Notes: generated from the sequence alone by a model not told the origin. Shown: positions 11,149-24,013, numbered from the stretch's first letter. The stretch is 64,000 bases of DNA from Castanea sativa (GCF_040712315.1 NC_134017.1:16832001-16896000); one strand, 5' to 3'. Numbers and translations: made by a program.

Positions 11149-13996
11149 TTTAGATTTCACAGATTTGAACAAGGCTTGCACCAAGGACCCCTTTCTCATG
11201 CTTCATATAGACCAATTGGTTGACACCATTATGGGTCATCCTTGGATGAGCTTTTTAGATGCCTTCCAAGGGTACCATCAAATACCCTTAGCTTTAGATG
11301 ATCAAGAAAAGACAGATTTTGTTACTCCTATTGGAAATTACCACTACAAGGTGATGCCTTTGATTTAAAGAACGCAAAATCCACCTATCAAAGGATGATG
11401 ACCAGGATGTTTGAGCCATAACTAGGAAAAAATATTGAAATCCATATAGACAATATGGTGGTGAAGAGCAAGTTGGAATCCGAGCACATTAGTGACCTCG
11501 GAAACATCTTTGGAATATTGAGGAAGCACAAACTGTACCTTAATGCTTCTAAATGCTCATTTGGTATTGGTTTAGGAAAGTTTTTGGGTTACATGGTCAC
11601 TCATTGTGGAATTGAAGTCAATCCTGATCAGATTAGGGAAATTAACAGTTTGTAGCCTCCTTGGAACCCTAAGGAGGTCCAGAGATTAACGGGGATGACT
11701 GCTACCTTGAACCAATTTATCTCTCGATTAGCAGACAAGTGCAGACCTTTTTTTCAGTTGTTGAACAAGTGGAAAGGGTTTAAGTGGACCGAGGAGTGCG
11801 CCTTAGCCTTCCAGTAGTTGAAGGAGTACCTTTCTCGACCACCCATCATGTCCAAGCCTGAGGAGGATGAGGTCTTCTTCGCCTACATTGTTGTGGCTCC
11901 CCATGCAGTTAGCTTGGTGTTGATACGACTTAATGATGGGGTGCAGAGGCCAGTCTACTACGTGAGCAAATCCTTACCGAAAGTAAAGGTTCGGTACCTA
12001 CCATTAGAGAATGTCATATTAGCAGTAGTGCATGTAACACGTAAACTCCCCCATTACTTTCAAGCTCACACAGTGGTGGTGTTGACTCAACTTCATCTTC
12101 AATCCCTAATTCATAAAGCTGATTACACGGGGAGGATTGCTAAATGGAGTATAATTCTGGGGCCTTCAATATCAAGTATATGCCTCACACCTCTGTTAAA
12201 GGCCAAGTCCTTGCGGATTTGGTGGCTGAATTTGCTAAACCTTCTATAGAAGAAGAAGGAGAAAAACAGAACATGGATGGAAAATCAGTTGGAGTGGTCT
12301 CTTTACTAGAACCTCTATCCTAGAGGGTATATGTTGATGGTGCTGCTAATTAAAGAGGATCCGAAGTGGGGCTGGTTATGATATCTCCCAAGGGGATCGT
12401 TATTGAGAAATCCTTGAGATTGAGTTTCTCGGCCACAAATAACGAGGCAGAGTACGAGGCGTTGTTGGTAGGAATGACTATAGTTCCAAAGATGGAAGGA
12501 AAGGTGTTGGAGGTGTTTTCAGATTCTAGGCTGGTTGTTGGACAGGTAGAGGGTGAATTAGAAGCTAGGGATCTGAGAATGCAAGAGTTCTTGAGTTAAG
12601 TCAGACATTTACGATTAGGGTTCAAGTCTTTCACCTTACAGCAAATTCCTAGAAGCAGAAATACTCATACAAACTCTCCTGCTACGCTCACAACCTCCTC
12701 GGCTAAGAGTTTACCTCGGGTCATCTTGGTTGAAGATTTGCGTAAGCCCGCCGAGATAACGAAAGACGTGGTGTAGGTTCATCAGATTAGAGTGGGACCT
12801 AGTTGGATGGATCCCATTGTTATGTTCCTCAAGAATTATATCTTGCCTGAGGAGAAGGAGAGGCTGATAAAGTGCAAAGAAAAGCTCCTTGTTTTTTGTT
12901 ATCCAAGGACCAAAAGTTGTACAATCGCTATTTCTCTGGACCGTACTTACTGTGTATACATCCTAAGACAATAGAACCCTTCCTAGAAGAAATACATGAA
13001 GAGATTTGTAGGAGTCATACAAGTGGCAGATCTCTATCTCACAAGGCTCTCACTCAAGGGTACTGGTGGTCAGGCATGCAAAAGGAATCACAAAAGTACA
13101 TGAAGAAGTGTGATCAATGTCAAAAATTCGCTCCAAACATTCATTAGCCTGGGGGTGTCCTCAATCCTCTGTCCAGTCCTTGGCCTTTTACCAAATAGGG
13201 ATTGGATATAGTAGGGCCCTTCCCCAAAGCAGCGGGGAATAAGAGGTGGCTTTTGGTCAACACTGACTACGTCACTAAATGGGTTAAAGCTAAGTCCCTA
13301 GCAAATATCAAAGACATGGATGCTAAGAGATTTGTGCAGAGAAATATTGTCACTCGATTTGGGATTCCTCACACTCTCATCTCGGACAATGGGCTTTAAT
13401 TTGTTATTAAGGCTTTCAAGAGGTATTGTTCCGAATTGGGTATTAAGAACAAATATTCAACTCCGGCCTATCCCCAGGGCAATAGGCAGGTCAAGGCTGT
13501 GAATAAAGTCATAGTAAATGGGCTTAAAAAGAGGTTGGACGATGCCAAGGGTAGATGGGTGGAAAAGCTGTCACATGTTCTTTAGACATACAGAACTACC
13601 CCTCGTAGGTCCACAAGCGAGACTCTTTTTTCTTTGACTTATGGGGCCAAGGCTGTAATTCCTCTGGAAACTGGATTCCCAATGCTGAAAACAAGCTTGT
13701 TTACCCCGGATAGCAATGACGGGTTATTAGAGAAGTACTTGGATTTAATTGAAGAGCGAAGAGAAAATGCTATGGTGAAATTGGCGTATTATCAGCATAG
13801 GCTCAAGCAGGGGTACGACTCAAATGTAAAGTTAAGACCATTAACTCCTGGAGACTTGGTATTGGGTACTGTAAAGAACCTAGCATGGAGGAAGTTAGGG
13901 TCCAATTGGGAAGGGTCATACCACATCACCTCGGTAACTGGTATAGGAGCATATTTCCCAAGAAGATTTAAATAAAAAAATTGTACCACGCCCTAG
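11149..13996 (+). pseudogene. Element 1 RT, RNase H and integrase (broken)
   Basis: Remains in order are reverse transcriptase from FTDLNKAC (11154) through FLDAFQGYHQIPLAL, with the catalytic YVDD degraded to IDN near 11445. Next come gypsy RNase H (11818-12250), an archaeal-type RNase H (NNEAEYEALLVGM and FSDSRLVVGQVEGELEA, 12366-12600) and integrase with its CDQCQ zinc-finger half (13112), DIVGPFPKA (13205) and TLISDNG (13374). Stops interrupt at several points, including the Trp before GLDIVGPF (TAG at 13196), the site where element 2 has TGA. The final residues lead to GTACCACGCCC, shared with elements 2 and 3. Confidence 0.87.
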
Positions 13997-14059
13997 AATG
14001 TAAATAACCTGCAAAGGTATTACTATTAATAAAGGCATTTCTGCCATGTTTTACTTATG

Positions 14060-14655
14060 ACAAGATTTGTTGTATTCATTATTTGTCCGAGTATTAAACA
14101 GAATATTGGTCATGTCTGGCTCCTCATACCACATACCTTGGGTAAATTAATACTTCTCATTATTTATCTAAGTATTAAACAGAACATTTGTCATGTTTGG
14201 CTCCTCAAACCACATACCTTGAGTAAATTAATACTTCTCATTATTTATCTAAGTATTAAACAGGACATTGGTCATGTCTGGCTCCTTGGACCACATACTT
14301 TGGGCAAATTAATACTTCTCATTATTTATCTAAGTATTAAACAGAATCTTGGTCATGCCTGACTCCTCGGACCACATACCTTAGGTCAATTAATACTTCT
14401 CATTATTTATCTAAGTATTAAACAGAATCTTGATCATGCTTGGCTCCTCGGACCACATATGTTGGGTAAATTAATACTTCTCATTATTTATCTAAGTATT
14501 AAACAGAACCTTAGTCATGCTTGACTCCTTGGACCACATGCCTTGGGTTAATTAATATTTTAGGTTGTTTGTTTAAGTGTTAAACAGAACTTGGGTTATA
14601 TCTGGTCCCTCAAACCACATACCTTGGGTAAATTAACACTCTCCCCTACTTATGT
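14060..14655 (+). repeat. 81-bp tandem repeats downstream of integrase
   Basis: The marker aagtattaaacag recurs at 14089, 14170, 14251, 14332, 14413 and 14494, exactly 81 bases apart, with a more diverged unit near 14575. Because 81 is 27 codons, one frame stays open for 101 codons and yields a repeated peptide. I treat that as an artefact of the repeat. The block occupies the same slot as the 151-bp repeats of element 2, between the 3' ends of pol and the antisense gene. Confidence 0.9.
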
Positions 14656-15230
14656 AACCCCTCGGATCATATGCCTTGGAGAAATTAACACCTGGTGAAC
14701 CCACCAGGGATGGGGCCACCACATGCATCATCACATGAAAACGAGGACTTACCTTAGGCTTGGGCTAAAGGATTCTGAGGGTACATTAAGGTGCTCTTAA
14801 AATAAGGTACTTTTTTCCTTCTAAGTGCCTTGTTTACCTTTATGGACTTAGGCCTCCCTGATTAATTACACAGTTTTCAGGACTAACACATAGTCATCCT
14901 TTCTCATTGTTTACATGGTTTTGCTTTATTTGAGTTAACAACAAACCATCACCTTTAGCTTTTGTTAAAGTAGGGGTGTACACCCTTAGAAGCATCATCA
15001 ATTTAAGGTCTCAGCAGGGGGCAAAACAACAGCTATAGCCAACCAGAGATATATATCGCAAGAAAAGTCAAATCCCACATAGGCCAAAATCTATGTCCTT
15101 TCATGAATTGAGAAAAGAGATACATCTTAAACATGGCAAACTGCCATGACAAAGGAAAATTACAAAAAAATAAAATAAAATAAGATAAAACTATTACAAT
15201 AATAAGAGTAGAAAAGAAAAAGATCCTAAG

Positions 15231-17847
15231 CTACGCCTTGGCCTTGGGAGGAGGGTCTTTCTTGCTACCTAGTTAGGAGACATGTGGGTCAGCGGCCTTT
15301 GGATCAGCCCCCATTGATTTGGTCTCAACCTCCTTTGCCGTGGGAGCAGCATCTTTGGCCTCAAGAGCGACATCCTTGAGCTTAAGGGTAGCTTTTGGAC
15401 CCTTGGCCTCTAACAGGGGCTTGACATCCTTGCCCTTGCCTTTCTCCTCTGGCCAAGGACTACCCTGGCTAGCCCCTTTTTTCTTGCCTACCTCAACCCC
15501 CTAGCCTTGGTCACCAGCTTGTCCAAGCCCTTTGGAGACCCCAAGAGGGGGAAGAGAGGCCTGGGTGATAAGGGACTGCTCAAAGGAGGTATGTGCAAGG
15601 ACAACGGGAGGTAGAAGTGTAGCTGGAACTTCACGAATATCTAGAGGGTAGTAGACATTCTCAGCCTTCCTCCACTTTGAGGTAGTAGGGACTCTTGCCA
15701 CATTGAAAGCTTCTATCCACACCATCTGGCAATAGTCCCTGCAAACCTCAGCCAGCTCCTTCGCTAGGTGGACCTCATCCTCCTCCACCCCAAGGTTATT
15801 GGATGCCTGCGCCGAGGCCTCCGCGGCTTCCTTAATCTTTCGAGCGGCTTCCTTGGCCTTGCCCAGCTCTACCTTCAACTCCAGGACTTGCTGTTTGGCT
15901 GTGGCCAGCTCTGTTTTAGCATAATGGAGCTTCTTACATTGCTCCTCAACCTGGTCTTCAGCATTCTTAAGCCCAGCCTCAGTGCTCCTTCTCTTCCTCT
16001 CCTCCACCTTCAGCTTCGCAGTGAGCTCCTTGTTTTTCTGTTCAGCTGGGCTCAAGGCTTTATTAGCCTCAACGCGAAGGTTGGCCTCAACTTTAGCCTC
16101 ATTTCAGGCATCCTTCACCCATTCGTTGACAATAAACACCTTTTGGATGGCCTGCACAAAAGCGACAAACAAGCACGTTATTTAAAAAAAAAAAAAGGAA
16201 GAGATAACTCAACAAGATGTCAATAAGACATGCCGAAGAACTTACCAAGGCTAGATCCCTCTTCAGGGATAGTAAAAGGTCTGACTGCCTCATTTTCTTT
16301 AACGCAGCCATGTCCTTAAGCAAAAGGAAGGGCTGCTCTAGGGCGTCGACCAAATAGTGGGCGTGCCCTTTTTGGAACTCCCTGATGGTGGAGTTTCGAG
16401 GAATGGCTGCCCCCATCCAACTCCAGTCGAGGATCCTAAGCGGGGTTTTGGTGGCACACCTCGGCCATATCCTAGTCCTCTTTGCTCTTAACTGAGGAGG
16501 CCCGCACCTAGCCCTTAGCCGTCTTTTGCTATTTTAGCTCCTTTTGGCGGACTACCTCCCCCTCCTCGACTCTATCCTTCTCTTTCCTTTTCTTCTTCAA
16601 GTTGGGGATGGGGAGCATAATAACTGTGGAAGGAAGAGGGGGGAGAGCAGGAAGAGGCTGGGACCCCAAAGCATCCTTGGGCGTGAATCCCTTATCCTTA
16701 TCTGCAATGAGATCTCTCAGACCCCTCTTCCTATTCAGAGCCATCTCCTCTTCTTCTTCCTCTGAGCAGCTATCTATACAGGCAACTACGAGGCTGGGGG
16801 TGCGAACACCTGAAGTTCTGTCAAACCCGTCCTTCGCGTCCGAGATATGAATGACAAGATCTCTCTACTCCTCCCCCTCTTCCGCGAGTTGGAATTGGTC
16901 TATATCTTCCTCGAGCAACAGACTCGAGGAAGCAATTTCTTCTCTCGAAGTCACTGTTTCAGGAGGGGCACGTTGGGAAAGCCGGTCAATCTGCACGATG
17001 TCTTCCTGGGCTAGAAAATCAAGCACCGAGACGTCTATACGGGCTAGCCGAGGATCGCCTGCTCTGATCGCGTGGCCTATCTCTTGAAAATTGTCAAATA
17101 AGGGCTCGAAGTTGAGGATGAGGTGGATGGCTCTGAGTTGTCTATCTTCACTCATGAACATCTCTGCTCTTAGCACCTTGTTGAGGTCCGCGACATTGAC
17201 AAAATTGATGTTGGGAGTTACGTGCCTTTTATCTACAGAAACAGCTGAGAAGCAAGGTCACAATTAGAAAGATGAACGCTTAGTCAGAAAAGGGAAAAGA
17301 AAAGAAAAAAAAAAAAAGGAAAAGCAAAGAAAGAACCATAAAACTAAGTCTCGTTTCAAAGGGCCTAAACCTAGGGAACCCCACCTGACTCCCCCTCCCG
17401 GGTTGGGCAATGAAGATCGTTGTGCCATTCCCTAGAGGCGATTAGATAGTCATCTTTCATGCCCTTGTTGGACTTTGGAAGACACGAGACGAGCCTAACA
17501 ACTGAGAATCTAGATTTAAGGTAATACCCCAAGTCAGTGAGCAAATAGCACTTATACATCCAAACGACATCATGCCAGGTAAGGTTCAAACCCATGTGCT
17601 CATTGAAAGCGTTAACACTACCTAGGACCCTAAATAGGTTAGGTGCCCATTGGTGGGGGCACAACCTATGGGCGATTAAGTAATCCTTAGTTACACTGCC
17701 CATGGGGAGTGTCATTCCCCCTTCTATGAAGACGATCATAGGAATGACGACCTCCCTCTCATTCCTATGGGTGAGCCACCACCCTAGAGCGTAGTACCGT
17801 AGGGAAACTCCTGGGGGAATGTGGTATTTAGCCCTAAATCCCTCCAT
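15231..17847 (-). pseudogene. Element 1 antisense three-exon gene (decayed)
   Basis: The gene reads right to left. Exon 1 (17847-17385) starts MEGFRAKYHIPPGV and ends at a CAG|GT donor. Exon 2 (17232-16246) follows a TGTAG acceptor and holds NVADLNKVLRAE and RQLRAIHLIL. Exon 3 (16151-15231) follows TTTGTGCAG and encodes a heptad-rich coiled coil, ending with an Ala/Lys-rich tail. The intron positions match elements 2 and 3. Exon 1 resembles the Pfam 'putative gypsy type transposon' domain (transposase_28, PF04195) by pattern, including a PNLFRVLGSVNAFNEHMGL stretch. Stops in exons 2 and 3 make this copy inactive. Its function is unknown. Confidence 0.8.
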
Positions 17848-18380
17848 GCTAATGGGAGAATCTACCCATTTGAGCAGAATAAAAAGAGGCGAATGAGATA
17901 TTTGTGAAGAAGAAGTAAAAAGTAGAAGGCCGAGGAGACTGACCGAGGAGAAAATAGCCTAAAATCCAAAAACTTACAAAAATAAGGACAAGGGATACCT
18001 CAGGAGCTTCTCGAGAATTGGAAGATTTGGGAAATTTTGGAAGCTTGGGAGTATGGGAAGCCTTGGGAGTTCAAAGATTTGTAAAATAGGAAAAATGAAC
18101 TCTCCAGGCGACTTATATAGGAGGCGAAATTAGGCGGGAGTTATTCCGCCCAAAATTCGAGGGGAAATGTCAGTCGTAAGATCTCCATCTCACCGTAAGT
18201 TGTGGGGAACGAAGCGCCGCCTAGAGCATTTAATGAGACATTGCAGACTCTGAAGTGTCAGGAACAGTTATAAGACACGCAAAGTGACATTCTCACATAT
18301 GAAAGTCGAAGAAGTGTGTTGAATTAATTACTTGAAGTCAAAAACCCCATTTCTCTCCTCGGATGGGAGGAAACGAACTA

Positions 18381-18397
18381 GGGTTTTGAGGGGCTAT
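18381..18397 (+). other. Element 1 polypurine tract region
   Basis: gggttttgaggggctat lies directly before the 3' LTR and matches the same site in element 2. The purine run GAGGGG would prime plus-strand synthesis. Confidence 0.7.
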
Positions 18398-19177
18398 TGT
18401 GGAGTATAGGAATTCCAAATAAGGTAATTGTGCCACGTGTTATACCCATAGCCAAGAAAGGCCATTATCCTGCCAAGGAGGCCACGCCCTCAGACAGTTA
18501 GGCCACATCAATGGCACGTCATCAGATGAGGCCACACTGTAGAGAAACAGCTTCAGGGAAGGGGCTAACACTGACATGACTGAAGGGGTGGTGGCTGCCA
18601 CCACATTTAATTCATCCCACCAAACCTCCTAGCTGCATTTATGTGGAGAAGACCCTTGAATAGTGCTACCTTGGCTGCTACGACTCACAAGGGGTCTGGG
18701 AAGGTGTCTAATGGGACAAGCGCTCAGGTAGCGGCCTAGATGATCAACAAATGGAGGGTTAAGATCATCTAAGGGGAGATATATAATGTAAAAAAACCCT
18801 TCGGGAAAAAAGGGGGAGAAAAAAAAAACAATGTAGAAACAAGAACTAGACTTGTAATGAACTTCAGTAAGAAAATATATAAAAGATTCAATCTCCTCGG
18901 ATTAACCCGAGGACGATTTATTTTGAGCATAACCGTTTTATTCTTGTTTACTTGTCATCTAGGCTCATTACCACTATCATCTGATCCATTAAAGCCTAGT
19001 TTTCCAACTCACTCTCTAGAAATTCATTGTATTGAGCTCTTTGGGCCAAGATCCTTTTACCCTTTAGGCAACGGTACAAAATTGTGCCCTTATAGTGCTG
19101 TAGAAATTCCTTTTATTGGGCTCTTTGGGCCAAGATCCTTTTCCCTTTAAGTAACAGTACAAAATCGCACCCTTGCA
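18398..19177 (+). repeat. Element 1 3' LTR with a duplicated tail
   Basis: It starts TGTGGAGTATAGG and aligns with the 5' LTR without the hAT insertion. A TATATAA box lies near 18780. The R-region inverted repeat is intact here (18894-18913: TCCTCGG, six bases, CCGAGGA). The last segment (aaattc...gggccaagatcc...gtacaaaat) occurs twice, at about 19020-19099 and 19103-19177, which explains the 780-bp length. Confidence 0.9.
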
Positions 19178-19182
19178 GTACT

Positions 19183-19263
19183 GTAGCAACATTCCAAACC
19201 TAAAATAATATTTTTTATTACCTACTTAAAATATCTACCTCTTTCTCTCTCTTCATTCTCTCA

Positions 19264-19305
<42 letters not shown>

Positions 19306-20096
19306 TGGTGGTTTTTTTCTAGCGTGGGTCGTGGGTTCGGTGTGGATCTGGTGGCAACATGGGTCTTGTTGCGGCAGCGTGGTTGTTGCTAGGCTATGGT
19401 GTGGTCCTGTGATGGAGGTGCAATGGTGTGGTCCTATGATGGAGGTACGGTGGCGTGGGTCTTGTGATAGAGGTGAAGTGGCATAGGTCCGATTTTGTTT
19501 GATTTTGGTGGTTCCGATTTCGGTGATGTTGTTGGATTGGTGGTAGTAGCTTGGGTATTGTTGGTCTTTTGTGGGTTTTATGTTGGTAGTGGTGGGTGAT
19601 AGGAAGTGAGGTAATGGTGGTTTGGGTTTTGGGTGATTTTTTTTGGGTTTGTTCGTGGTGGTGGTGGCAGTAGCAAGTGGTTGCAGTGGCAGTGGCAGTT
19701 GCAGGTGGTTTGGATTTTGGGTTTTATTTGGGTTTTGGGATTTATTCGGGTATTGGCTTTGAGTTTTTGTTTGGGTAATTGGATTTTGCTTGGGTATTAT
19801 GTTTGGGTTTGAATCGGCAACTGTGCCAGTGGGTGGTGCTATTGGGTTGCTTGGCGGTGATAAGTGGTCGAGAGAAAGAAAGAGAGACAAAAATTAGAGA
19901 GAGGAAGGAGATGGGAGAGAATAGAGATGGTTTTGGGTTATATTATTTTATTGTGTAGATATATTATTTCAATGTGTTGTATGATTAAATAAAAGTTAAG
20001 ATGTTGAATGTATTGTAAAATGGTATAGGATAATAGAAAAAGTAGCTTTTAAAATGGTAAAATGAGATTTTTTTAGACACCGGATGTTAATGCTCT
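19183..20096. other. G/T-rich transposon-like block flanking element 1
   Basis: After the target duplication comes an AT-rich lead, a CT microsatellite (about 19258-19303), then 500 bases of ggtggtgg/gggtttg-rich sequence. The far end reverse complements to gagcattaacatccgg, a terminus typical of plant MITE-like elements. A partly similar gagcatcagtgttcg occurs at 7352, on the other side of element 1, so element 1 may have inserted into an older transposon. No target duplication confirmed this. The long minus-strand frame is low-complexity and rejected as a gene. Confidence 0.35.
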
Positions 20097-21017
20097 TATA
20101 TTCTTCACCAAAATATTCGGTTATTTGCAATGATAATGATTTCTCCCAAGAGGGCCAAGACTGATATTCATCAATCGTATGTGTTAGGATCTTAATTAGT
20201 TTTGTTAGAAAATTTCGTGTATTTTTTTTTTTTGTATTTAATTTGTTCGATTTTAATGTATCTTGTATATTGTGTGGATATATAGGTATTTGTATTAGTA
20301 GGTTGGAGTAGGGTAGTGCGGAAGACTGAACAATACACCCAATTGCTATATGAAGAGAAAGAGAGAGCCTTCAAACCGTAGAGAAAAACGTAGAGCAATC
20401 TCCTTACCTTATCCCTCTCACAATTTATTAAGAGGTGACTAGAACCATCACATCCAATTCAAATCTCAGAGTTGTTGGTGTCGATTGGCACTTGGGAGTC
20501 ATTGGAGCAACCCATATCCAGCCATGTTGTTAAAGATGCAATCGGTGGTTGATTGTGGATCTAGTAGCTTTGAATAGAGAAATGACGTGTGAAGTTAGTT
20601 GCTAACAGGAGCTCGGTGGGCGTGAGTACAAGTTTGCCGCACTACTTGGAGGGTTTTGTAAGGTCAACTTATATTTCAACTATCTATTCATAGTGGATCA
20701 CTTTGGGCAACAAACTACGGAAAGGTTGTTTTGCCCGATTTTCAGATTTCCTCTTATATAATTCATCCAATGTTATCTTGTGGTATATGTGTCTTCAAAT
20801 TTCTGTGGTTTTACATTTCTAGCACTCAAATGTTTTTTATCCATGCTTTACGTTAGCATCCATAATCAATAGGTTAATCACTTGAACAGTTAAAACTTTT
20901 TGTTAATTGACATATTAGCCTTAATTGATTCAACTGTAATTTAAAATTTATGATCTAAATATCTACCTAGGTTGGATTAGGTAATTTCTCAGTATGTAAT
21001 ATCTATTTTTAATATAA
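20097..21017. other. Unassigned intergenic DNA
   Basis: The sequence from about 20180 (tgttaggatcttaatt...) has the look of an LTR or a repeat leader, with TGTTAG at its start. I found no partner copy, primer site or CA end, so it stays unassigned. No coding region is seen. Confidence 0.4.
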
Positions 21018-21575
21018 TTATTAATCTTGGCTTCTTCAAAATACGCCAGCTACACGTCATGCACCATTGACCAGCAACGTCCCCATCAGTCCATGGAACT
21101 TTGGTGCTTTTCTCTTAATTACCAATTCAAAATCGTCAACATGCTTCTTATGTTAATTACTTTACAATGACTTAGAATTTGGATGCATCTTATGCTAATT
21201 ACTTAAGAATGACTCTGGATTTGGTTGCTTATGCCCTGTGACCACACTAGAGCTAACTCATACACTCAGGCCCTGCATTGTGAATGGAATACATATTTTT
21301 TATGAAGACTATTAATTTGGACTTCTTCAAAATATGCCAGCTACTTACCCTGCAACCAACTTCTCCATCATTACATTGAACTTTGGTGTTTTTCTCTTAA
21401 TTACCAATTTAAAATCACCCGCATGCTTCTTATGTTAATCCATTCATAATAACCTAGAATTTGGATGCTTCTTATGTAAACTACTTAAAGAATAACCCTG
21501 ACTTGGATGCTTATGCTTCCTTGACCACACTAGAAGCTGCTAACTCATACCCTAGGCCCTACATTGTGCAGTGGT
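21018..21575. repeat. Direct duplication, two copies of about 280 bp
   Basis: The block from attaatcttggcttcttc (about 21024) recurs from attaatttggacttcttc (about 21310). The order of landmarks is the same: cgccagctac, tctcttaattaccaat, gcttcttatgttaat, gaccacactaga and aggccct. The copies differ at many positions, so the duplication is old. Neither copy has an intact frame. The unit could be an unrecognised repeat. Confidence 0.75.
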
Positions 21576-23289
21576 AATAGAGGTTAGGTTCGCCAAATAA
21601 TAGGCAGCCAGAGTTTTTGTCCCAACCTAGCTATGGCCTTGTTGTAATTTCTTATGGAAAGTCAAGCTTATTCCTTTGAGAGAAGATATCTTGTGCATTG
21701 GTTTTGTGCTACGAGTACATAATAAAATAATTATATAAAAAAAAAGAGTACATAATAAAATAATTATTGTCATTGAAGGAATCACTAACCCATGAAGCCT
21801 TTGACAACGAACTTATGGAGTTATGCTATAGCCTTATTAATGCCAAAGACCAATTCCTATGCCCATACAAACGTGCCCATGAGATAAAAGGGTTTAGTAT
21901 GAATGGAATTTCATATATATACACATATATAATTATAAAATATGATGTCTTATAGAGATAGTCTCTACATTTTTTTTGAGAAAGACACAGACTGAACACG
22001 GGAGTGGAAACTTGAGTTTAATATCACACAACTCACAACATACAAAAACATGTAACTTTTGAATGCTGTGTGAAGGCTTTAAACTCATAGGGAGACACAC
22101 TTGGGCGATGTGGGACAAACCCACTTGATTGCTTTTTTTGAAAAAGACATGGACTGAATACACACATAGGGGAGTGAGAAAGTCTCTACAATCTACTTGT
22201 GTAAAATGAAATAGACTAGGATATTGGGTTTGACCGTTTCAGTTGCGTAATTGTGTGCTCAATCAAGTTAGTGCATTGAAATGATGGCTACAATATAGCC
22301 ATACCAAACGCAACAAATAGGGTTTTCTCTTTGGTTTTCATCATGCTTGGAGTGATATAGATCTGGGTTTAACTAGTTAGTGGAGCTGTTATGTTGGCCA
22401 CAAAGAAGGAAAGAAAAGATGGGAGAAGAAAGGAAAGAAATTTTCTTTTCGAAGTGTTAGGTTTTTTTTTTTTTTTTTTAAAAGAAGATTCGAAGTGTTT
22501 GGTTTATAAAACTAAAGAGGAACTAAAAAAGAAAATAAATATACTCGTTATGACTATGAGTACCACCACTTCAAAACTTTCTCTTTCCTTCCTTCTTGGC
22601 TTTCTCCCATCTCAAATTCCCATCAACAAAATAAAGAAATTGTTTTCTTTTCCCTTATCTTCTTTCCATTCCACCCTCTTCCCTTAAAACAAACATAATC
22701 TAAATCAGAAATACCAAAAGGATATCTTAATCTTTCATTAAAAAAAGTCCAAAGTCCAAACACATAACATTAAAAATCCAATTGTGGGTCTGATTGAATT
22801 TTTTCTATCTACAATCTACTAGTCTAGTACTAGCCCAAAAGAATCCAAACCCATTACATTATAAAAAAACCAATTGTCCATCACCTAATACCGGCGGCTG
22901 AATGGGCTCATATATATTCTCATTGTCATTGCAGAAATAAAAATGGTTAGAATGATTGAGCACTAATTAAGGTAATGTTTAAAGCTACTTTAACGACTAC
23001 AAAGTTAGGGTCCCCGTTACCACTTACCATATTAACTTCTTAATCTTCTCCAAGATTCTTCTTAATCTTAAGAGTCATAGACAATGACGTTTTACATTCA
23101 AAATTGTTTCTTAGGAAATGATTACTTTTAGGACCAAAAGTAATTTAATAGCCTAATATTTGTCGTTTTTTTTCAAAGGCATAGGTCTTTTGTCCAAAAT
23201 AAGAGAAGTATAGACTATAGACTATAATATACTAGTTTCTCAACAAAAAAAAAAAAAGACTATAATATACTAAGAGTGTATCGTATTCT
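21576..23289. other. AT-rich intergenic DNA, no gene seen
   Basis: A 62-codon frame at 21767-21955 has fairly normal amino-acid composition but no splice context or recognisable motif, so I do not call it a gene. A motif around ttttgagaaagacacagactga (21973) recurs near 22139. The rest is AT-rich. Confidence 0.45.
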
Positions 23290-23905
23290 TTTAAATATGG
23301 AAAAGTTTAGGTCCATAAATTTTTTCACAACTTCTTGTTACAATTGTGACTTGAAAAAAATGTGATTAGCGAAGAAAAAATAAATAATGGTTAACTAATC
23401 ACAGTCTACCATGTCAAAGTTGTGGCAAAAAAGGTTTGGAATAATTTGTGGTTGTAGAATTACTCCTAAAATATATATAGGGTTTGGTTAATAGCTACTC
23501 TCATGTCATTTTTTAATAAGAGAAGTGTAGGTATAGACTATAGACTATAGAGTGTTTAGTATTCTTCTGAAACATGAAAAAGTCTAGGACCTTAAATTTT
23601 TTCACAACTTCTTGTCACAACTGTGACGTGGCAGAATATGATTGGTAAAAAAAATGATAAGTCTATGCGTAAGTGATGGTTAACTACTCATAGTCTGCCA
23701 CGTTAAAGTTGCGGCAAAAAAGTTATGGCATAATTTGTGATCCTAAAACTACTCCTAAAATATATGTAGGGTTTGGTTAACAAGTACTCTCAAAGCATTT
23801 TTTTTTTAATAAGGGAAGTGTAAGTATAGAGTATAGAGTATAGAGCATTTTTTTAATAAGGGAAGTGTAAGTATAGAGTATAGACTGTAGAGTTTGGTTA
23901 ATAGG
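23290..23905. repeat. Direct duplication of about 280 bp plus short satellites
   Basis: The unit containing cacaacttcttgt...ttaactaatcaca...gggtttggttaatagctactctcatg begins near 23294 and again near 23571. It is followed by shorter repeats of aagtgtaagtatagagtatag (about 23815-23900). Each unit also has internal inverted similarity (cacaacttcttgtcacaactgtgac against agtttgccacg-like sequence). Confidence 0.75.
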
Positions 23906-23960
23906 TACATAGAGTATAAACTATAGACTCTCGGGGAATTTTGTAGTCCTAGAACTATTC

Positions 23961-23962
<2 letters not shown>

Positions 23963-24009
<47 letters not shown>
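23963..24009. repeat. TA dinucleotide microsatellite
   Basis: About 23 uninterrupted TA units adjoin the duplicated block at 23290-23905. Confidence 0.9.

Positions 24010-24013
<4 letters not shown>

Larger units (their letters stand above)
7490..19177 (+). mobile_element. Element 1: degenerate Ty3/gypsy Tat-lineage LTR retrotransposon
   Basis: The element begins TGTGGGG at the 5' LTR and ends TTGCA at the 3' LTR. It is flanked by a perfect 5-bp target duplication, gtact (7485-7489 and 19178-19182). Order inside: primer site, gag, protease, an LTR fragment replacing the start of reverse transcriptase, RT, two RNase H domains, integrase, 81-bp tandem repeats, an antisense multi-exon gene, polypurine tract, 3' LTR. 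All coding parts carry stops or frameshifts, so it cannot act on its own. It is clearly older than element 2, whose proteins it parallels throughout. The paired target duplication shows the outer ends are from one insertion. Confidence 0.93.

Noticed and set aside
14057..14362. 101-codon open frame with a 27-residue repeated peptide
   Set aside because: The repeat unit is 81 bp, exactly 27 codons, so one frame stays open by arithmetic. No start context or family match, and the region is noncoding in elements 2 and 3.
19261..19890. 209-codon minus-strand frame rich in Pro, Asn, Thr and Gln
   Set aside because: Low-complexity translation of a G/T-rich tract with a CT microsatellite; no domain, no splice context.
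20180..20760. Possible solo LTR starting TGTTAG
   Set aside because: No partner, no CA end and no target duplication could be found by reading.
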